The notes under the pieces: model-generated | Database searches by the model: none | The model's input: the letters and a program-made list of their open reading frames with translations, nothing else | Told to the model about the DNA's origin: nothing | NCBI GenBank assembly: GCA_039545275.1 | Contig: BCHS01000005.1 | Coordinates: forward strand, 930,001-994,000 | DNA: 64,000 nt | Direction of reading: 5' to 3' | Origin: Pseudomicrostroma phylloplanum | Lineage: Eukaryota > Basidiomycota > Exobasidiomycetes > Microstromatales | In this document: positions 33,620-45,154 of the stretch, in pieces | Numbering within the stretch: position 1 is the stretch's first letter | Layout: the number at the start of each line of letters is the position of its first letter | Position numbers and translations under genes: made by a program

Positions 33620-35766
33620 CTTACGATGTCAGGTATGGGGGGAGGGGAGACGGATATGCTGGTAGTGGCGAACGGTAGGGATGTGACGAATGGTAATGGT
33701 GAGGGAAGAGGAGTCAGACGAGGAGAGCATCTCCAAAATGAATGAACCACGAGGGGAGGAGCTGACCGAGCGGGCTTAGACAGGCAGGCGGGCAAGGCAA
33801 AGCGCCAGGGTCTATGTGGGGTGTGTGCGTGCGTGCATTTGGGTGCGTGTGCCTGTGTGTGATCCTTGTGACTGTTTGTGTCCGATGTACGTGGATGTCC
33901 CTATTTGCGGTAGCCATACGCCGTCGGCGGGCCCAATTGCAAGGTCGAGGCTAGTAAGTGCAAGGCAAGGCAAGGCAGGGCAGGGCAAGGCAGGGCAAAG
34001 TCCAAGCCAAAACCAGGCTCATCTAGTCGCCCAGTCTAGGCTGAATGGGCAGCGGCTGGTGGAAAGAAAGGCTGCAAAGGCCCTCAGTCCCTCTGTCAGG
34101 TCCCCCCGCGGGCGGCACTTTGCTCTGGCCGTGTGGATCGAGGAGTGCAAAAGCCAAATACGCGGCCTTTCCGTCGCGATCGGAGGGAAAAATGGGGCCT
34201 AGAGCCACCCACTGCTAGTCTACTCGTCCTTCTCTGTCCTGCCGCGCCTCGCCCATTCCCCGCGTTGGCTGCGTCTGGACCCGCATGACACATGCTCCAC
34301 CCTCATCACTGCCGCTGCCCGTGGGAGAAGAGAGTCAGATCAGACTAGACCAGGCAGACGCAGCTCAGCCCTTCCACACCTTGCTCTCCTCTTCCTCTGC
34401 TCTGCCGCGCCGCTGTCAGAACCCTCTTCCACCCAATCAGGCATCTACCCTCCCTCCTCGGCTCCTCCTGCACATGGCAGCGAGATCGCGAGGGCGGGTT
34501 TGGGAAAAGCGAAAGCAAAAAGATCAGCCGCCGGCCAATTCACTCGCATCGGAAAAAACAAGAAAGGAGGCAGACGCACGCAAGAGATGGCCGTGGGCGT
34601 GGGCGTAGCTGTAGGCGGGGGCGTAGACTAGACGAGACGCAGCGGACGTACCCTCGCGATCGCTGAGGTTCATGCAGAGCGCCCCCGCTACTTGCTACCT
34701 ACGCGGGTGATTTTCCCATGCTCTGACCGGCGTGGCTTCCTCTGTACCGCCTATCGTGAAAAGACCGGCAAGGTCTAGATCGAGATCCACGTTCAGATTT
34801 TAGTTTCAGCCTAGCCCCAACCCCAGCCCCGGCCTCTTCGACTTGTACCTTGATTCTTCACACGTCATCATACGACGCCATCTCTAAATTAGACTTTCGA
34901 TATCAGGCGCCTGCACGCCCGTTGGCTGACCCGCCGGCCCGCTGCCGCTGCCGCTGCTGCTACTGCCAGTGCTGCCGCTTGCTCGACCGAGGCCTCTCTG
35001 CCGAGGAGGAGGAGGAGCAAGAACAGGAGAGAGGGTGGGAGGGGGGAAACGGACGATGTGAAGCGGGAAACAAGGTTCATTGTACGATGGGAAGAGGTTC
35101 AGTCCGTGGCGCTTCTCTGCTTGCTTCGTTGTGCGTGGTTTAGCTGTCTGTCACACCACTAGGACTCTCTCTTTTCCTCCAAGGTACAGTCTACAGTCTA
35201 CCAGACCAGAGAAGCTCCCACATTGTACGCAGCCTTCGATTGTGCCTCTTAGTGGTCCGAGATGATGTGGTTGACTGTCTTGCTCGCCCTGAAACTTCTC
35301 GCTGTGACTGCAGCCGGGTTGCCCACGCCGTCCGTTCCTTCAGCGTCGCCCCTTCATCCTAGACTTGATCATCACACGCCAACGATGAGAAGTGGGTAAA
35401 ATATAACATTGCGCCAAAACAGGTCAGAGGGAGGAGGGGATAGGCAGCGAAAGTGGCAGAGGCCCCTGATGGCTTTGCTTGCCCTTTGCGCGCGGACTAC
35501 ATCGCCTCGTAGATCCTGAGATGGCTACTAGTACAAGAGAGAGTGTGCGTGAGAGAGAGGAGACATGGCCATGGACATAGTAGGCGACATAGAACATAAG
35601 AGGTACAGATCGGGGGCGGAAAGAGTCGGTCTTGGGTCGACGAATCATGGTCTTGCGCCGGCGGTCTTGCCGAGTTGGGGCACAGACAATGGAGAGAGCG
35701 GAGCACTGGCTTGCTATCTGAAGATGCCTTATCATTCGTTTGACCGCGAAGGTAGACTTGCTCTTC
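33620..35766. other. Gene-poor region between the unrecognised gene and histone H4
   Basis: About 2.1 kb. It contains TG-rich alternating sequence at about 33816-33866, and AAGGC/AGGGC pentamer repeats at 33960-33998. A 45-codon ORF with a signal-peptide-like start at 35262 is listed separately. ORFs otherwise lack conserved blocks and no tRNA was found. Confidence 0.4.
35262..35399 (+). CDS. Candidate small secreted peptide, 45 residues
   Basis: A short ORF starts with two Met codons (context GAGATGATG) and encodes MMWLTVLLALKLLAVTAAG. This is a basic-poor but strongly hydrophobic segment ending in small residues, like a signal peptide with cleavage near AA|GLP. The remaining roughly 26 residues are Pro/Ser/His-rich with no cysteine, ending at a TAA at 397-399 of the 35-kb block. 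It is too short to prove by composition. A GGTAAA sequence at the stop could be a splice donor, in which case this would be only a first exon. No homologue is recognised. Confidence 0.25.
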   Translation: MMWLTVLLALKLLAVTAAGLPTPSVPSASPLHPRLDHHTPTMRSG

Positions 35767-36381
<615 letters not shown>

Positions 36382-36825
36382 GTTGTTGAAGTGTTGTGTT
36401 GTGGGGGTGGGTAGGCGAGTGCCGTGAGGTTGAGCGAGTAGCGAAGTGGTAGTGGTGGTGAGGAGTTGATGGGTGTGGTGAGGAAGGTGAGATGGATGGG
36501 TTGCCCGCCACGACCCTTAAGTAGACGGAAATGGGACACGCGGGGGGTCAAGCGATCAGTCGGGCCACCGCGCCCATCAATGCCGCCGCCCGCCTAGGGA
36601 TCACCAGGCACAAATCAACTCCCGCACGCACGAGGCCGCACACGCGGGCAACACACGCACCACACGCACAGAGACCAACACACGCCCAATTCCGCCGAGG
36701 AGCCAAAGCACGCCCACACACACACAGACACACCCACTACACACACACATCCGCCCAACCTCATCTCCCGTCGTACTGACGGTGGGCGCTCTCCTCTTCT
36801 CCTCCTATACGCCCCTCCGTCCACG
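36382..36825. promoter_or_regulatory. Shared upstream region of histone H4 and the PACT-domain gene
   Basis: A 444-bp divergent region. It has long CA-rich runs at about 36652-36752 in the probable 5' UTR of the plus-strand gene. No obvious TATA or histone-specific element was identified. Confidence 0.45.
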
Positions 36826-39800
36826 ATGAACGGCTCCTTTGAAGCTGCTTCTCACCTCGAGCGGGCCATCCGCGCCGGCCTCGAGGACCAGTCCGACTCC
36901 TCCCTCTCCGCACCCGGACTTGCAAGACGAGCAAAGTCGGCTTCCCTCAGCTTCGCGACCGACGAAGGCAGCGACGAAGGCCACACAGGGCAGTCCTACC
37001 AGCCCTCGACCAATCGTATCTTGGACCACCTCTCCGAATACGACAGTGGCGCATTCGCTGGAAGGACACCCACCGCAAGGCGCATGGTCACGGCCACCCA
37101 AAACATCACCAGCAACAAACAGCAGCAGCAGCAGCAGCGACCTTACTCTTCCCCTTCTGCACCCCTCACATCCTCACGCAATTCGGCTCGACGGACCAAC
37201 AAGCCCACACAATATACAGAAGACGATGAAGACTCGCGCGATGACTCGATGCTACCTCCTCCCAAAGCGACGGACTCGCGCTCCTCGTCCCTGTCCAGTA
37301 GCGAGTCGGGCATGCGGACTACTGCCAGAGATGTCTCGCATGGCTCTGCTCCCCTCACGTCCACTCCTCAACGAAGCGCAACAGCTCAAAGGTCGAGAGA
37401 TGCTACCACCTTCTACTCACAGCGTAGCAATGGCGATCCCACGACGGGTCGCCTCAATCTCGCTAAGCGGGCAGCCCAGACTGCCGCCCGTGACGCTACC
37501 ACTCGAAGCTTGGGAAGGCGCAGCGATGCCGTCAGAAGCGAGGGAGAGAGAAGTCATACACCGTGGGGCTCTGCGAGAGAGACTCAGACAGGTGTTGTTC
37601 CGGCACTCGGCGAGGATCAAGATGATCTTACCGGCAGGAGTGAAGCTCTTTCGGAAGGACGTGACCTGAGCGTCAACACAATCGAAGAGGCTGACTCGGC
37701 TGACCAGACTCGCCAAAGTGAGGGTCCGAATGAAGTCGAGGCCACAGATGAAGAAGCCTCTCGACGTGAGAATACTCAGGCAGACTCGATTGGACAGACG
37801 AGCCAGATGCACACCTCAGACATCCGGCCTAGCCACCGATCGCGGACTCAGGCAGACATCACCTCAGCAACTCCAGATGAGCCGACACAGGAAATCCACT
37901 CTCAGTCTCACAACTCTGATGCCCAATCAGGAGCGGACGCTGTCAACGAGACTGACAACGTTACAGTCGAAGCTACTCGCGACAGCGCACCTGAGACTTC
38001 TCCATCAGCAGCGCGAGCTGCTCGTCAAGCCTTGCCGCCTCTTGCTACCACCCCTTCGTACAGCCAATCTCGGGCCCCTTTTTCGATGGCAACTCCGAGA
38101 CCTGCAGTCGATCAGCGCAAGATGCAAACCTATCTGTTGAGCGTAGTCAAAGACCCAGCGCGAGAGCAGAAGATACAGAAGTCGGTCAAGCGGATGCGAG
38201 CTCAACGGATTCCGCTCGACCAGATACAAAGTGAGGAGAGCAGCCTGGACCGAAGCGAACCTCAGCCTCCCGTCAGCCGTGAATCAACACCGCTCAGCAG
38301 CGCCATGGCCACCCCTGTTCATCGAATGGACCGACTAGGTCGTCCTATGACCATCGGCGCTGGTAGGACCCCTCTGCCGCCTTTCCGACCTTCTGGTCTC
38401 GCAAATCAATACTCAGCAGACGACAGCCGGTCTCAGGCTTCCGATCAGTCCTCCGTCCACGACTTGGTAGGGCCCAGTCGATGGGAGAATAAGTCCGAGC
38501 CTGGGACAGTGGCGAGGGAAGGCAAATTCGTCGATACAGGCCTCCGAGTCGACGCGAATAGGCTCGACCGCCACTTGCATCGTGTCAATGCTGAGCTGTC
38601 GAAGGAGAATGATCGTCTGGCTGATGAGAATGCTGCCAAGCAGGGAGAGGTGGAGACGCTCAGAAGACAGCTCAACACAGCCCTGAGGGAGAAGGAGATG
38701 CTAGTGAGGCAGAGCCAGGCTTCGGACGGGCGCTCGTCGCCAGCTAGTGTGCCCTTGCCACCTAGTCCCGCTCTAGACGGCGCCAATGGTCACTCAGAGG
38801 ACGCTGAGGCTCTTGCTTCCGCTCAGGACAAGATCACCGAGCTGGAAGGTCACAAGGAGCAGCTCAACGATATGCTCGACGAGCTTGAAGAGCAATTCCT
38901 GCAACTGCAGACGGAGAACGAGGAGCTGAAGCAGGGCAAGGCCTCCACAAAGCCGCAAGACGACGGTCCCCAAGATCAAACAGCTGCTTCTGCCACGGGC
39001 GAAGCCGACGTCAGAGCTCAGCTCGAAGAAGCCATTCGGGAGCTGGACCTCCTCGACCAAGACTACCAAGACAAGGAGCAAGAGTGCCAGCAGTTGCAGG
39101 ACGCATTCGAAGAAGCCAAGGAGTTTGCGCTGCAAGAGTGTCAGAAGGCCGAAGAGGCGCGAGATCGTGCCCTCAAGACGGCTTCGGACCGGGAGAAGGA
39201 GATTCGAGATCTCTGTGAACAGATTGGAGAGCTGGAGGCCAATCTTCAGCGCCTTCGCCAGGAGAAAGTCGAGCAGTCGAATGACCAAGCCGCGACTGTC
39301 GAGAGCGAGAAGCTCAGAGACGAAGTTGCCAAGCTGCAGAAAGAGCTGGCCGCCGCACGAAAGGACCTCGAGGCGGCGCACGAGGATCACGATAATGTCA
39401 GGGAAGAGCTCGAGGCTGCTCTTGAGGGCAATGAGCTTCAGCTGCAGGACCTAGAGAAGGAGAAGGCTTTGGTCGACGAGGACCTTCGACAGGCAGTGCA
39501 GCAGGCGGCGGATCTTAAGGATGACCTTGATCGTCAGATCATTACCGTCAGCGAGAAGGAGAACGAGATACTGAAGCTCACGCGTCGAGGACGTAATGAC
39601 GATGCTACAGCGCAGCGGCTCGCTGAGCTGGAAGCATCGCTCGAGGCGGCACGACGCGAAGTAGCCCTCAGCAAAGACAAGTTGGCATCGATGGTCAGCA
39701 AGACTGAGCATGACAAGGAGTTGAAGCTCAGGCAGGAAGAGATCGATCTCCTCAGGAAGCAAAAGACAGACATCGAGGCTCGCCTCGAGGACTACAAGCA

Positions 39801-41919
39801 GCAAGCCCTCAATCTGAGCCTTAGCCCAGGTAGTGGAGGACAGCCAAACTCTTCCATGCTGAAGACGCCAGGCATGCACAAGGCTCTTCTCAATCTTCGT
39901 ACGCCTATTCGCACACCACAGTCGCCAGGTCAGCTTTCTGCGGCTTCGTGGCTCAATGACTCGACCGTTGGCAACGAAAGCGCCATCATGCATATCCAGG
40001 AGCTGCAGCGACTTCTTGATGAGGCCAATGTCAAGATTGACGAGAAGCTCGCTGAGATCGACAGGCAGGGTCTCAGCCATCTGACTGTGACTAGGCGACT
40101 ATTGGAGGCTCATCAGCGCATTGAGGAACTCGAAGCCGAGTTGGCCAGGCTCTTGGGCAAGGGAGGCGAGCTGCACGTCATTGACCGCCGGCTCAAGAGC
40201 GTCCGCTGCACGTCTTGCAAGATCACATTCGACGCAAGCAAACAAGTACAGGCCAGGTCCTTTGCAAAGAACGACGCTGATGACGATACTTTTGCGGACG
40301 AGACTGTCACTTCTCACACTATCGAGCAGGGAGACAAGAAGAGCATGGCCAAGAGCGTGCGCTCCCGCCAACGCGATCAAGCACTGGCCGACTTTGTCGC
40401 CAAGGTTCCTGTCCTGACCGCTCGCCTTGCTCAGGTCGAAGAAGAGAACCGAAAGCTCCGCGAAGGCGCTGCAGCAAAGGGTAGCGGTGGAGCAAGCAAC
40501 GCAAGGAGCGACGCTCGAGCTAAAGACGTGGCCAAGAACCTTCAAAAGGCCACACAATCCGAGATCGAAAAGGCACGCGCTGCCATCGTGGACCTGGACG
40601 CTGAGCTTCAAGAGGAGAGGAAGCGACTCCCTGAGCTCGCCCGAGACTCAAAGGTATTCGGCGATCTGACGTCTAGTGCCGAGCGAGATCTCGCTAGGAC
40701 GGAGCTGCGCCTGCGCAACATCGAGTCTGAGCTGCGACGAAAGGTCGAGGACCACAGCGAGCTGTACAAGGAGCTCCTCGAGAAGTCGTCCGTGGGCAGC
40801 GATGTGCCCGTGCAGCTTCAAGTGTTGCAAGCCCAGGTCCGCCAGACGGCGATGGACGTGGAGCACCTGCGCGAGGACCGCAACGCCGTCTTGGAGGCCA
40901 GGGAAGAGCTGCACGACAAGTTCCGCAATGCCAGTGAGAAGTACCTGAGCATCCAGACGGAGCTGACCACGTGTCGTCAGGCGGTCCTTTCGCATGCCAG
41001 CCAGCTGGACGAGCAGACGCACAAGATTGAGGAGCTACACGCTACGCTCAAGGAGCAACATCGCGCCATGCAGCGCGTCGCAGGCGAGCGGGATCGTCTG
41101 TACGCGCAGAGAGAGGGGATCATCAACGACGTCTCTTCCCTCGAGGCGGACCTACGTCGTGTGCGCGTTGAGTCTCAGGCATTCGGGAGAGACCTGGAGC
41201 GACTCAGACAGGAGCGAGACGAGCAAAAGCGGCGGGCAGAACTGGCAAGGGAGACGTCCATGAGTATCACCGCCGAGGCGCAGGAGACGATCAGTGTCCT
41301 CAAGGAGCGCCTAGACCAAGCGCGCCGCATGATCCGCCAAGTCGAACTCAGCCAACCCGCCGACAGCGAAGGGATGCAAGCCCTCAAGGAGAAGCACGAC
41401 CGCGAGTGTAAAGGGCTACTCCTTCATGCGCGCTACCTCAAGACGAAGTTTATGCGCGAATCAGACCTTAGGGCAGATCTGGCATTCCAGAAGAAGTACC
41501 TCTTGCAGATCCTCGGTGGGATGGATCTGAGCGAGAGGGAGACGGTGGGCTTCTTGAGCGACTTGGAGCGCAGTCGCGGGTACGTTCGCGCGAGTGGTGC
41601 GGGTGCGGGTGGAAGTCGTACATCTGCTGCTGGTAAGAGCCATGGTGGTGGCGGGGATGCAGCAAGACACTCCTCCTCCCCCGCGCAGGCCAAGTGGAAG
41701 AAGGCAGGCACAGCTGTCCTCGCCGTGGCTAGGATGAAGCTGATGGCAGAAAGGTGGCGAGAGACGCGCAAGGTCAAGGAGGCGCTGTTGGGTGCTCATG
41801 AGGCGGCCAAGCTTGCGCGCGCCGTGAAGGAGAAGGAGAGGGAGAAGGTGAGAGGTGCAGGTGAGGATGGAGATACGGATGGGGATGGGAAGGTGCTCTT
41901 TCGCAAGGTCGCTGCCTAG
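36826..41919 (+). CDS. Coiled-coil PACT-domain protein, microtubule-organising-centre scaffold
   Basis: Single exon of 1697 residues. Residues 1-560 are disordered, Ser/Thr/Gln/Asp-rich, with a Gln run near residue 100. From about 570 (FVDTGLRVDANRLDRHLHRVN) to 1500 the protein is almost continuous heptad coiled coil rich in Glu/Lys/Leu/Gln, broken by a Pro-rich hinge near 1020-1050 (RTPIRTPQSP) and a CxxC pair near 1128 (VRCTSCKITFD). Near 1525-1565 there is a PACT-like block (CKGLLLHARYLKTKFMRE, then DLAFQKKYLLQIL), which anchors pericentrin, Pcp1/Spc110 and Mto1 relatives to the spindle pole body or cytoplasmic MTOCs. A basic helical tail follows (VLAVARMKLMAERWRE). A CM1 gamma-tubulin-complex motif could not be identified with confidence. 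Pcp1-like versus Mto1-like remains open. Confidence 0.82.
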   Translation: MNGSFEAASHLERAIRAGLEDQSDSSLSAPGLARRAKSASLSFATDEGSDEGHTGQSYQPSTNRILDHLSEYDSGAFAGRTPTARRMVTATQNITSNKQQQQQQRPYSSPSAPLTSSRNSARRTNKPTQYTEDDEDSRDDSMLPPPKATDSRSSSLSSSESGMRTTARDVSHGSAPLTSTPQRSATAQRSRDATTFYSQRSNGDPTTGRLNLAKRAAQTAARDATTRSLGRRSDAVRSEGERSHTPWGSARETQTGVVPALGEDQDDLTGRSEALSEGRDLSVNTIEEADSADQTRQSEGPNEVEATDEEASRRENTQADSIGQTSQMHTSDIRPSHRSRTQADITSATPDEPTQEIHSQSHNSDAQSGADAVNETDNVTVEATRDSAPETSPSAARAARQALPPLATTPSYSQSRAPFSMATPRPAVDQRKMQTYLLSVVKDPAREQKIQKSVKRMRAQRIPLDQIQSEESSLDRSEPQPPVSRESTPLSSAMATPVHRMDRLGRPMTIGAGRTPLPPFRPSGLANQYSADDSRSQASDQSSVHDLVGPSRWENKSEPGTVAREGKFVDTGLRVDANRLDRHLHRVNAELSKENDRLADENAAKQGEVETLRRQLNTALREKEMLVRQSQASDGRSSPASVPLPPSPALDGANGHSEDAEALASAQDKITELEGHKEQLNDMLDELEEQFLQLQTENEELKQGKASTKPQDDGPQDQTAASATGEADVRAQLEEAIRELDLLDQDYQDKEQECQQLQDAFEEAKEFALQECQKAEEARDRALKTASDREKEIRDLCEQIGELEANLQRLRQEKVEQSNDQAATVESEKLRDEVAKLQKELAAARKDLEAAHEDHDNVREELEAALEGNELQLQDLEKEKALVDEDLRQAVQQAADLKDDLDRQIITVSEKENEILKLTRRGRNDDATAQRLAELEASLEAARREVALSKDKLASMVSKTEHDKELKLRQEEIDLLRKQKTDIEARLEDYKQQALNLSLSPGSGGQPNSSMLKTPGMHKALLNLRTPIRTPQSPGQLSAASWLNDSTVGNESAIMHIQELQRLLDEANVKIDEKLAEIDRQGLSHLTVTRRLLEAHQRIEELEAELARLLGKGGELHVIDRRLKSVRCTSCKITFDASKQVQARSFAKNDADDDTFADETVTSHTIEQGDKKSMAKSVRSRQRDQALADFVAKVPVLTARLAQVEEENRKLREGAAAKGSGGASNARSDARAKDVAKNLQKATQSEIEKARAAIVDLDAELQEERKRLPELARDSKVFGDLTSSAERDLARTELRLRNIESELRRKVEDHSELYKELLEKSSVGSDVPVQLQVLQAQVRQTAMDVEHLREDRNAVLEAREELHDKFRNASEKYLSIQTELTTCRQAVLSHASQLDEQTHKIEELHATLKEQHRAMQRVAGERDRLYAQREGIINDVSSLEADLRRVRVESQAFGRDLERLRQERDEQKRRAELARETSMSITAEAQETISVLKERLDQARRMIRQVELSQPADSEGMQALKEKHDRECKGLLLHARYLKTKFMRESDLRADLAFQKKYLLQILGGMDLSERETVGFLSDLERSRGYVRASGAGAGGSRTSAAGKSHGGGGDAARHSSSPAQAKWKKAGTAVLAVARMKLMAERWRETRKVKEALLGAHEAAKLARAVKEKEREKVRGAGEDGDTDGDGKVLFRKVAA

Positions 41920-42144
41920 GAGCTGGGGAGGGGGTGAGTGAGCTAGTGAAGGACGTGACGGATTCTTGTTGCTTCGCTTGCTTGTTTGTTCGTTTGATTG
42001 TTTCGCTATACCCGCATATACCTTGTTCATCATCTTTGCCGGCCGTTCCCCATGCATCCCTCACTCTACTATCAAACGATTTGTCAATCCATGTGCTACA
42101 ATGGTACCTGTGATTGAGCGCCAGCGCTACAGGAAAGCCTTCCA

Positions 42145-43114
42145 TCAGAGTACACCTGTTCGTATATTAGGGACAGAGAATCGGCGGTTGATCAGCGGTG
42201 GGAAGAAGGCGAGAATCACCGCTGCGCCAAAACACGTGTGACTCACCTTTTGTACTGGGCACGTCGTCCAGACCGGTTTTGGAGACGGCCTCCTTGATCG
42301 CCAGTGCGAGCGCCTTGAAGGCCGACTCGGAGCTGGCAGGAGAGGGAGAGGAGGTGCAGAGGAGTGTGAGACGGTGCGGTCTGAGCAGAAGGCAGCCCTT
42401 CGCGACTGATGATGGCCATGACTCACCGATGATGGTCATTATCTCCTCTCAAGCAATCCACATGTAGCGTCACCCCAGCAGCCATGGCAAAGCTATGGAA
42501 GACATGCGGGATCATCTCGCAGCTGAGGTCTCCAATCTTCTCCCTCTTTAGCCCGAGCTCAGCAACACAATAAGGTCTAGAGGAGATGTCGATGACGGCG
42601 CGGGAGAGGGCCTCGTCGAGGGGTGCGTGGCCGGTGCCGTAGCGCTTGATGCCCTTGATGGGGCCTAGGGCCTGCTTGAAGGCTTCACCTAGGGCGAGAG
42701 CGCAATCCTCGGCGGTGTGGTGGTCGTCGATCCAGAGGTCGCCGGCGCAGGCCAGGGTGAGGGACATTCCGCCGTGCTTGGCCAGGGCGTGGAGCATCTG
42801 AGAAGAGGAGAGAGGCAGGGAGGGTGGAAAAGGGCAGAGATGAGCAAGTGTATGCTTTCGGATGATCCAAATGACATGAGACTGCTGTCTTCTGATTCGC
42901 CACTCACATGGTCCAGGAACCCGATGCCCGTCTTTACGCTGATCTCCTGTGGGGCAAACTTGGGGTGCACATCGAGGGCGAGTGTGCACTGGATCTTCGT
43001 CTCGTTTGTGATACGTTCCACACTCGCGGTACGGACGGTAAAGGGAGTAAACTCTGCTGCGGAGGCGGCCATGTTGGAGGAGGAGGAGGAGGTGCCGTTA
43101 GTGTTGTTGGCCAT
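42145..43114 (-). CDS. HIS3: Imidazoleglycerol-phosphate dehydratase (histidine biosynthesis)
   Basis: Four exons: 43114-42908, 42797-42427, 42332-42247 and 42155-42145 (224 residues, normal for the family). The last exon is only 11 nt and supplies the terminal GVL. Manganese-binding motifs are intact: DDHHTAED at about 93-100 and NDHHRSES across the second junction. Other signatures are [19 protein letters not shown] across the first junction, [21 protein letters not shown] and [14 protein letters not shown]. The enzyme removes water from imidazoleglycerol phosphate in the sixth step of histidine synthesis. The first 20 residues (Asn/Ser/Thr-rich) are variable; an internal Met 15 codons in is a possible alternative start. 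A TGACTC core, as bound by Gcn4/CpcA-type regulators, lies about 100 bp upstream. Confidence 0.97.
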
Positions 43115-43652
43115 ATGGAGTTGATATGGTGTGCGAAGACGATTGGAAATGCGGAACGTCTGCCCAATCGCGATAATCGGTACGGAGGGAGCTTCAAGTG
43201 GAGCCTCGGCTTGACTCGCTCTCTCCCTCTTCTCCTCCTTCCGTCCCGACAGGCGTGGTCTAAGCGCAGGGCGGGGGGCGAGTAGACAGCGCGCGCTGTT
43301 CCGCCCCGCGCCTGGTTGACACCCCGACTTCGCCCCATGCATCTACCGAGGCCACAGAGCAACAGCCGGCAGCGGGCGGGCAGACGCGGGCAGACGCCAG
43401 GCGGGAACACACGCGGGACCTTGGCGGCTTCCACGCCTCTCCTTGTTCTTCTTGCTTGACCTTTGCAAGCATCACATTCCATCCACGACCTCGCCAGTCA
43501 GCAGATACTCATCCATAACTCAATACGCACTCAGAGAGGAATCACTCCTTCACGCCTCTTCTTCTTTCATTCATCCACGCGCGAGATCCCATCGCGTCAC
43601 TTTCACACCACTTCCACCACCACTCTTCATTCCCCCTGTCTTCCATCCAGCC
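43115..43652. promoter_or_regulatory. Divergent upstream region of HIS3 and HMG-CoA synthase
   Basis: A 538-bp region between two start codons. A TGACTC at 43212-43217 matches the core of Gcn4/CpcA sites, sensible for general amino-acid control of HIS3, but a six-base match is weak evidence. The part nearest HMG-CoA synthase is pyrimidine-rich, as often seen before fungal starts. Confidence 0.4.
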
Positions 43653-45154
43653 ATGGCTTCTTCTACCCGACCTCAAAATGTCGGACTCAAGGCAATGGAG
43701 ATCTACTTCCCCAAGAGGTGCATCTCTCAGGACGAGCTGGAAGACTTCGATGGAGCACCAAAGGGAAAGTACACCATTGGATTCGGACAGCAGTTCATGG
43801 CCTGCACCGATGACCGGGAGGACATCAACTCCTTCCTCCTGACTGGTGAGTGGGCGTGGGGGTAGCGATGCAGCATATAGGATGCCTCACCCAGTACTGA
43901 CATCTTTCGTTCCTTTTGCTACGCTTCTCATCAGTCACTCACAATCTCTTGGAGAAGTACAACATCGACCCCAAGTCCATCGGCCGACTCGACGTCGGTA
44001 CCGAGACCATCATCGACAAGTCAAAGTCCGCAAAGACTGTCCTGATGAACCTCTTTGCCGAGTCTGGCAACTCGGACATCGAGGGTCTTGACTCCAAGAA
44101 TGCCTGCTACGGATCCACTGCCGCCCTCTTCAACGCCATCAACTGGGTGGAGAGCTCTTCTTGGGACGGAAGGGATGCCATCGTCACTGCTGGTGACATT
44201 GCCATCTACGCCGAGGGATCTGCCCGACCCGTAGGAGGAGCTGGTGCCATTTCCTTCCTCATCGGACCTGACGCTCCCATCGTCTTCGAGCCCATCCACG
44301 GTACCCACATGGCCAACTCGTGGGATTTCTACAAGCCCGACCTCAACTCCGAGTACCCCACCGTCGATGGACCAGAGACCATCCAGACTTACCTCGGCGC
44401 TCTCGACCGAGCCTACGATGCCTACAGGGCCAAGGCTGCCAAGGCCAAGGCCGCTCAGACTGGCGCTGCCAACGGAGCCGCTTCCAACCTGGCTTCCATC
44501 AAGGTTGATGACTTTGACTACACCCTCTTCCACTCTCCTTACGGCAAGCTTGTGCAGAAGGGTTTCGGCCGTGTCGCCTACAACGACTACCGATCCGACC
44601 CCACCAACCCCATCTACGAGTCCATCCCCGAGCACATCAAGGACCTCGACAGGAAGAGTACCATCACCAACAAGGAGGTCGAAAAGGCCTTTGCCGCCTT
44701 CACCAAGGACATGCAGAGCAAGAAGCTCGCACCTACCAGCGACACGGTCAAGCGCATCGGTAACATGTACACCGCTTCTCTCTACGGTGGTCTTGCCTCG
44801 CTCATCTCCAATGTGTCCTCGGACGATCTGCAGGGCAAGAGAATCTTCTTCTACGCCTTTGGCTCGGGAAGCGCCGCCTCCGTCTTCGCTGCTCGCGTGC
44901 AGGGCTCGACTGCCGAGATTGCTGCCAAGCTGGACCTGAAGAAGAGGCTCGAGTCGATGGTCGTCGTTCCTTGCCAGACCTACGTCGACGCCCTGAAGTC
45001 CAGGGAGGCCACACACAACGTCACCGACTTCACCCCCAAGGGTGACATTGAGAACGTCTGGAGCGGATCTTACTACCTCGAGAAGATCGACAAGACGTGG
45101 AGGCGGAGCTACAAGAGGCTCAACAAGGACGACCAGGTCTTGGCCCTTCCGTGA
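43653..45154 (+). CDS. ERG13: Hydroxymethylglutaryl-CoA synthase
   Basis: Two exons: 43653-43845 and 43935-45154 (470 residues). The intron has a GTGAGT donor and a CAG acceptor, joining SFLLT to VTHNLLEKY. Recognisable blocks: KAMEIYFPKRCISQDELE, GKYTIGFGQQFMA, the catalytic cysteine at residue 122 in NACYGSTAALFNA, GRDAIVTAGDIAIYAEGSARP, and FHSPYGKLVQKGF with the active-site His. The C-terminus FYAFGSGSAASVFA and SGSYYLEKID is also typical. The enzyme condenses acetyl-CoA with acetoacetyl-CoA to HMG-CoA at the start of the mevalonate and ergosterol pathway. Coding sequence is C-ending and highly biased compared with neighbours, as expected for high expression. No mitochondrial presequence is present, fitting the cytosolic form. 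Confidence 0.97.

Noticed and set aside
38794..39390. Leu-rich minus-strand ORF resembling a membrane protein
   Set aside because: Antisense of the Glu/Lys/Leu coiled coil in the PACT-domain gene.
44021..45016. 331-residue minus-strand ORF
   Set aside because: Exact antisense shadow of HMG-CoA synthase, caused by its strong codon bias.
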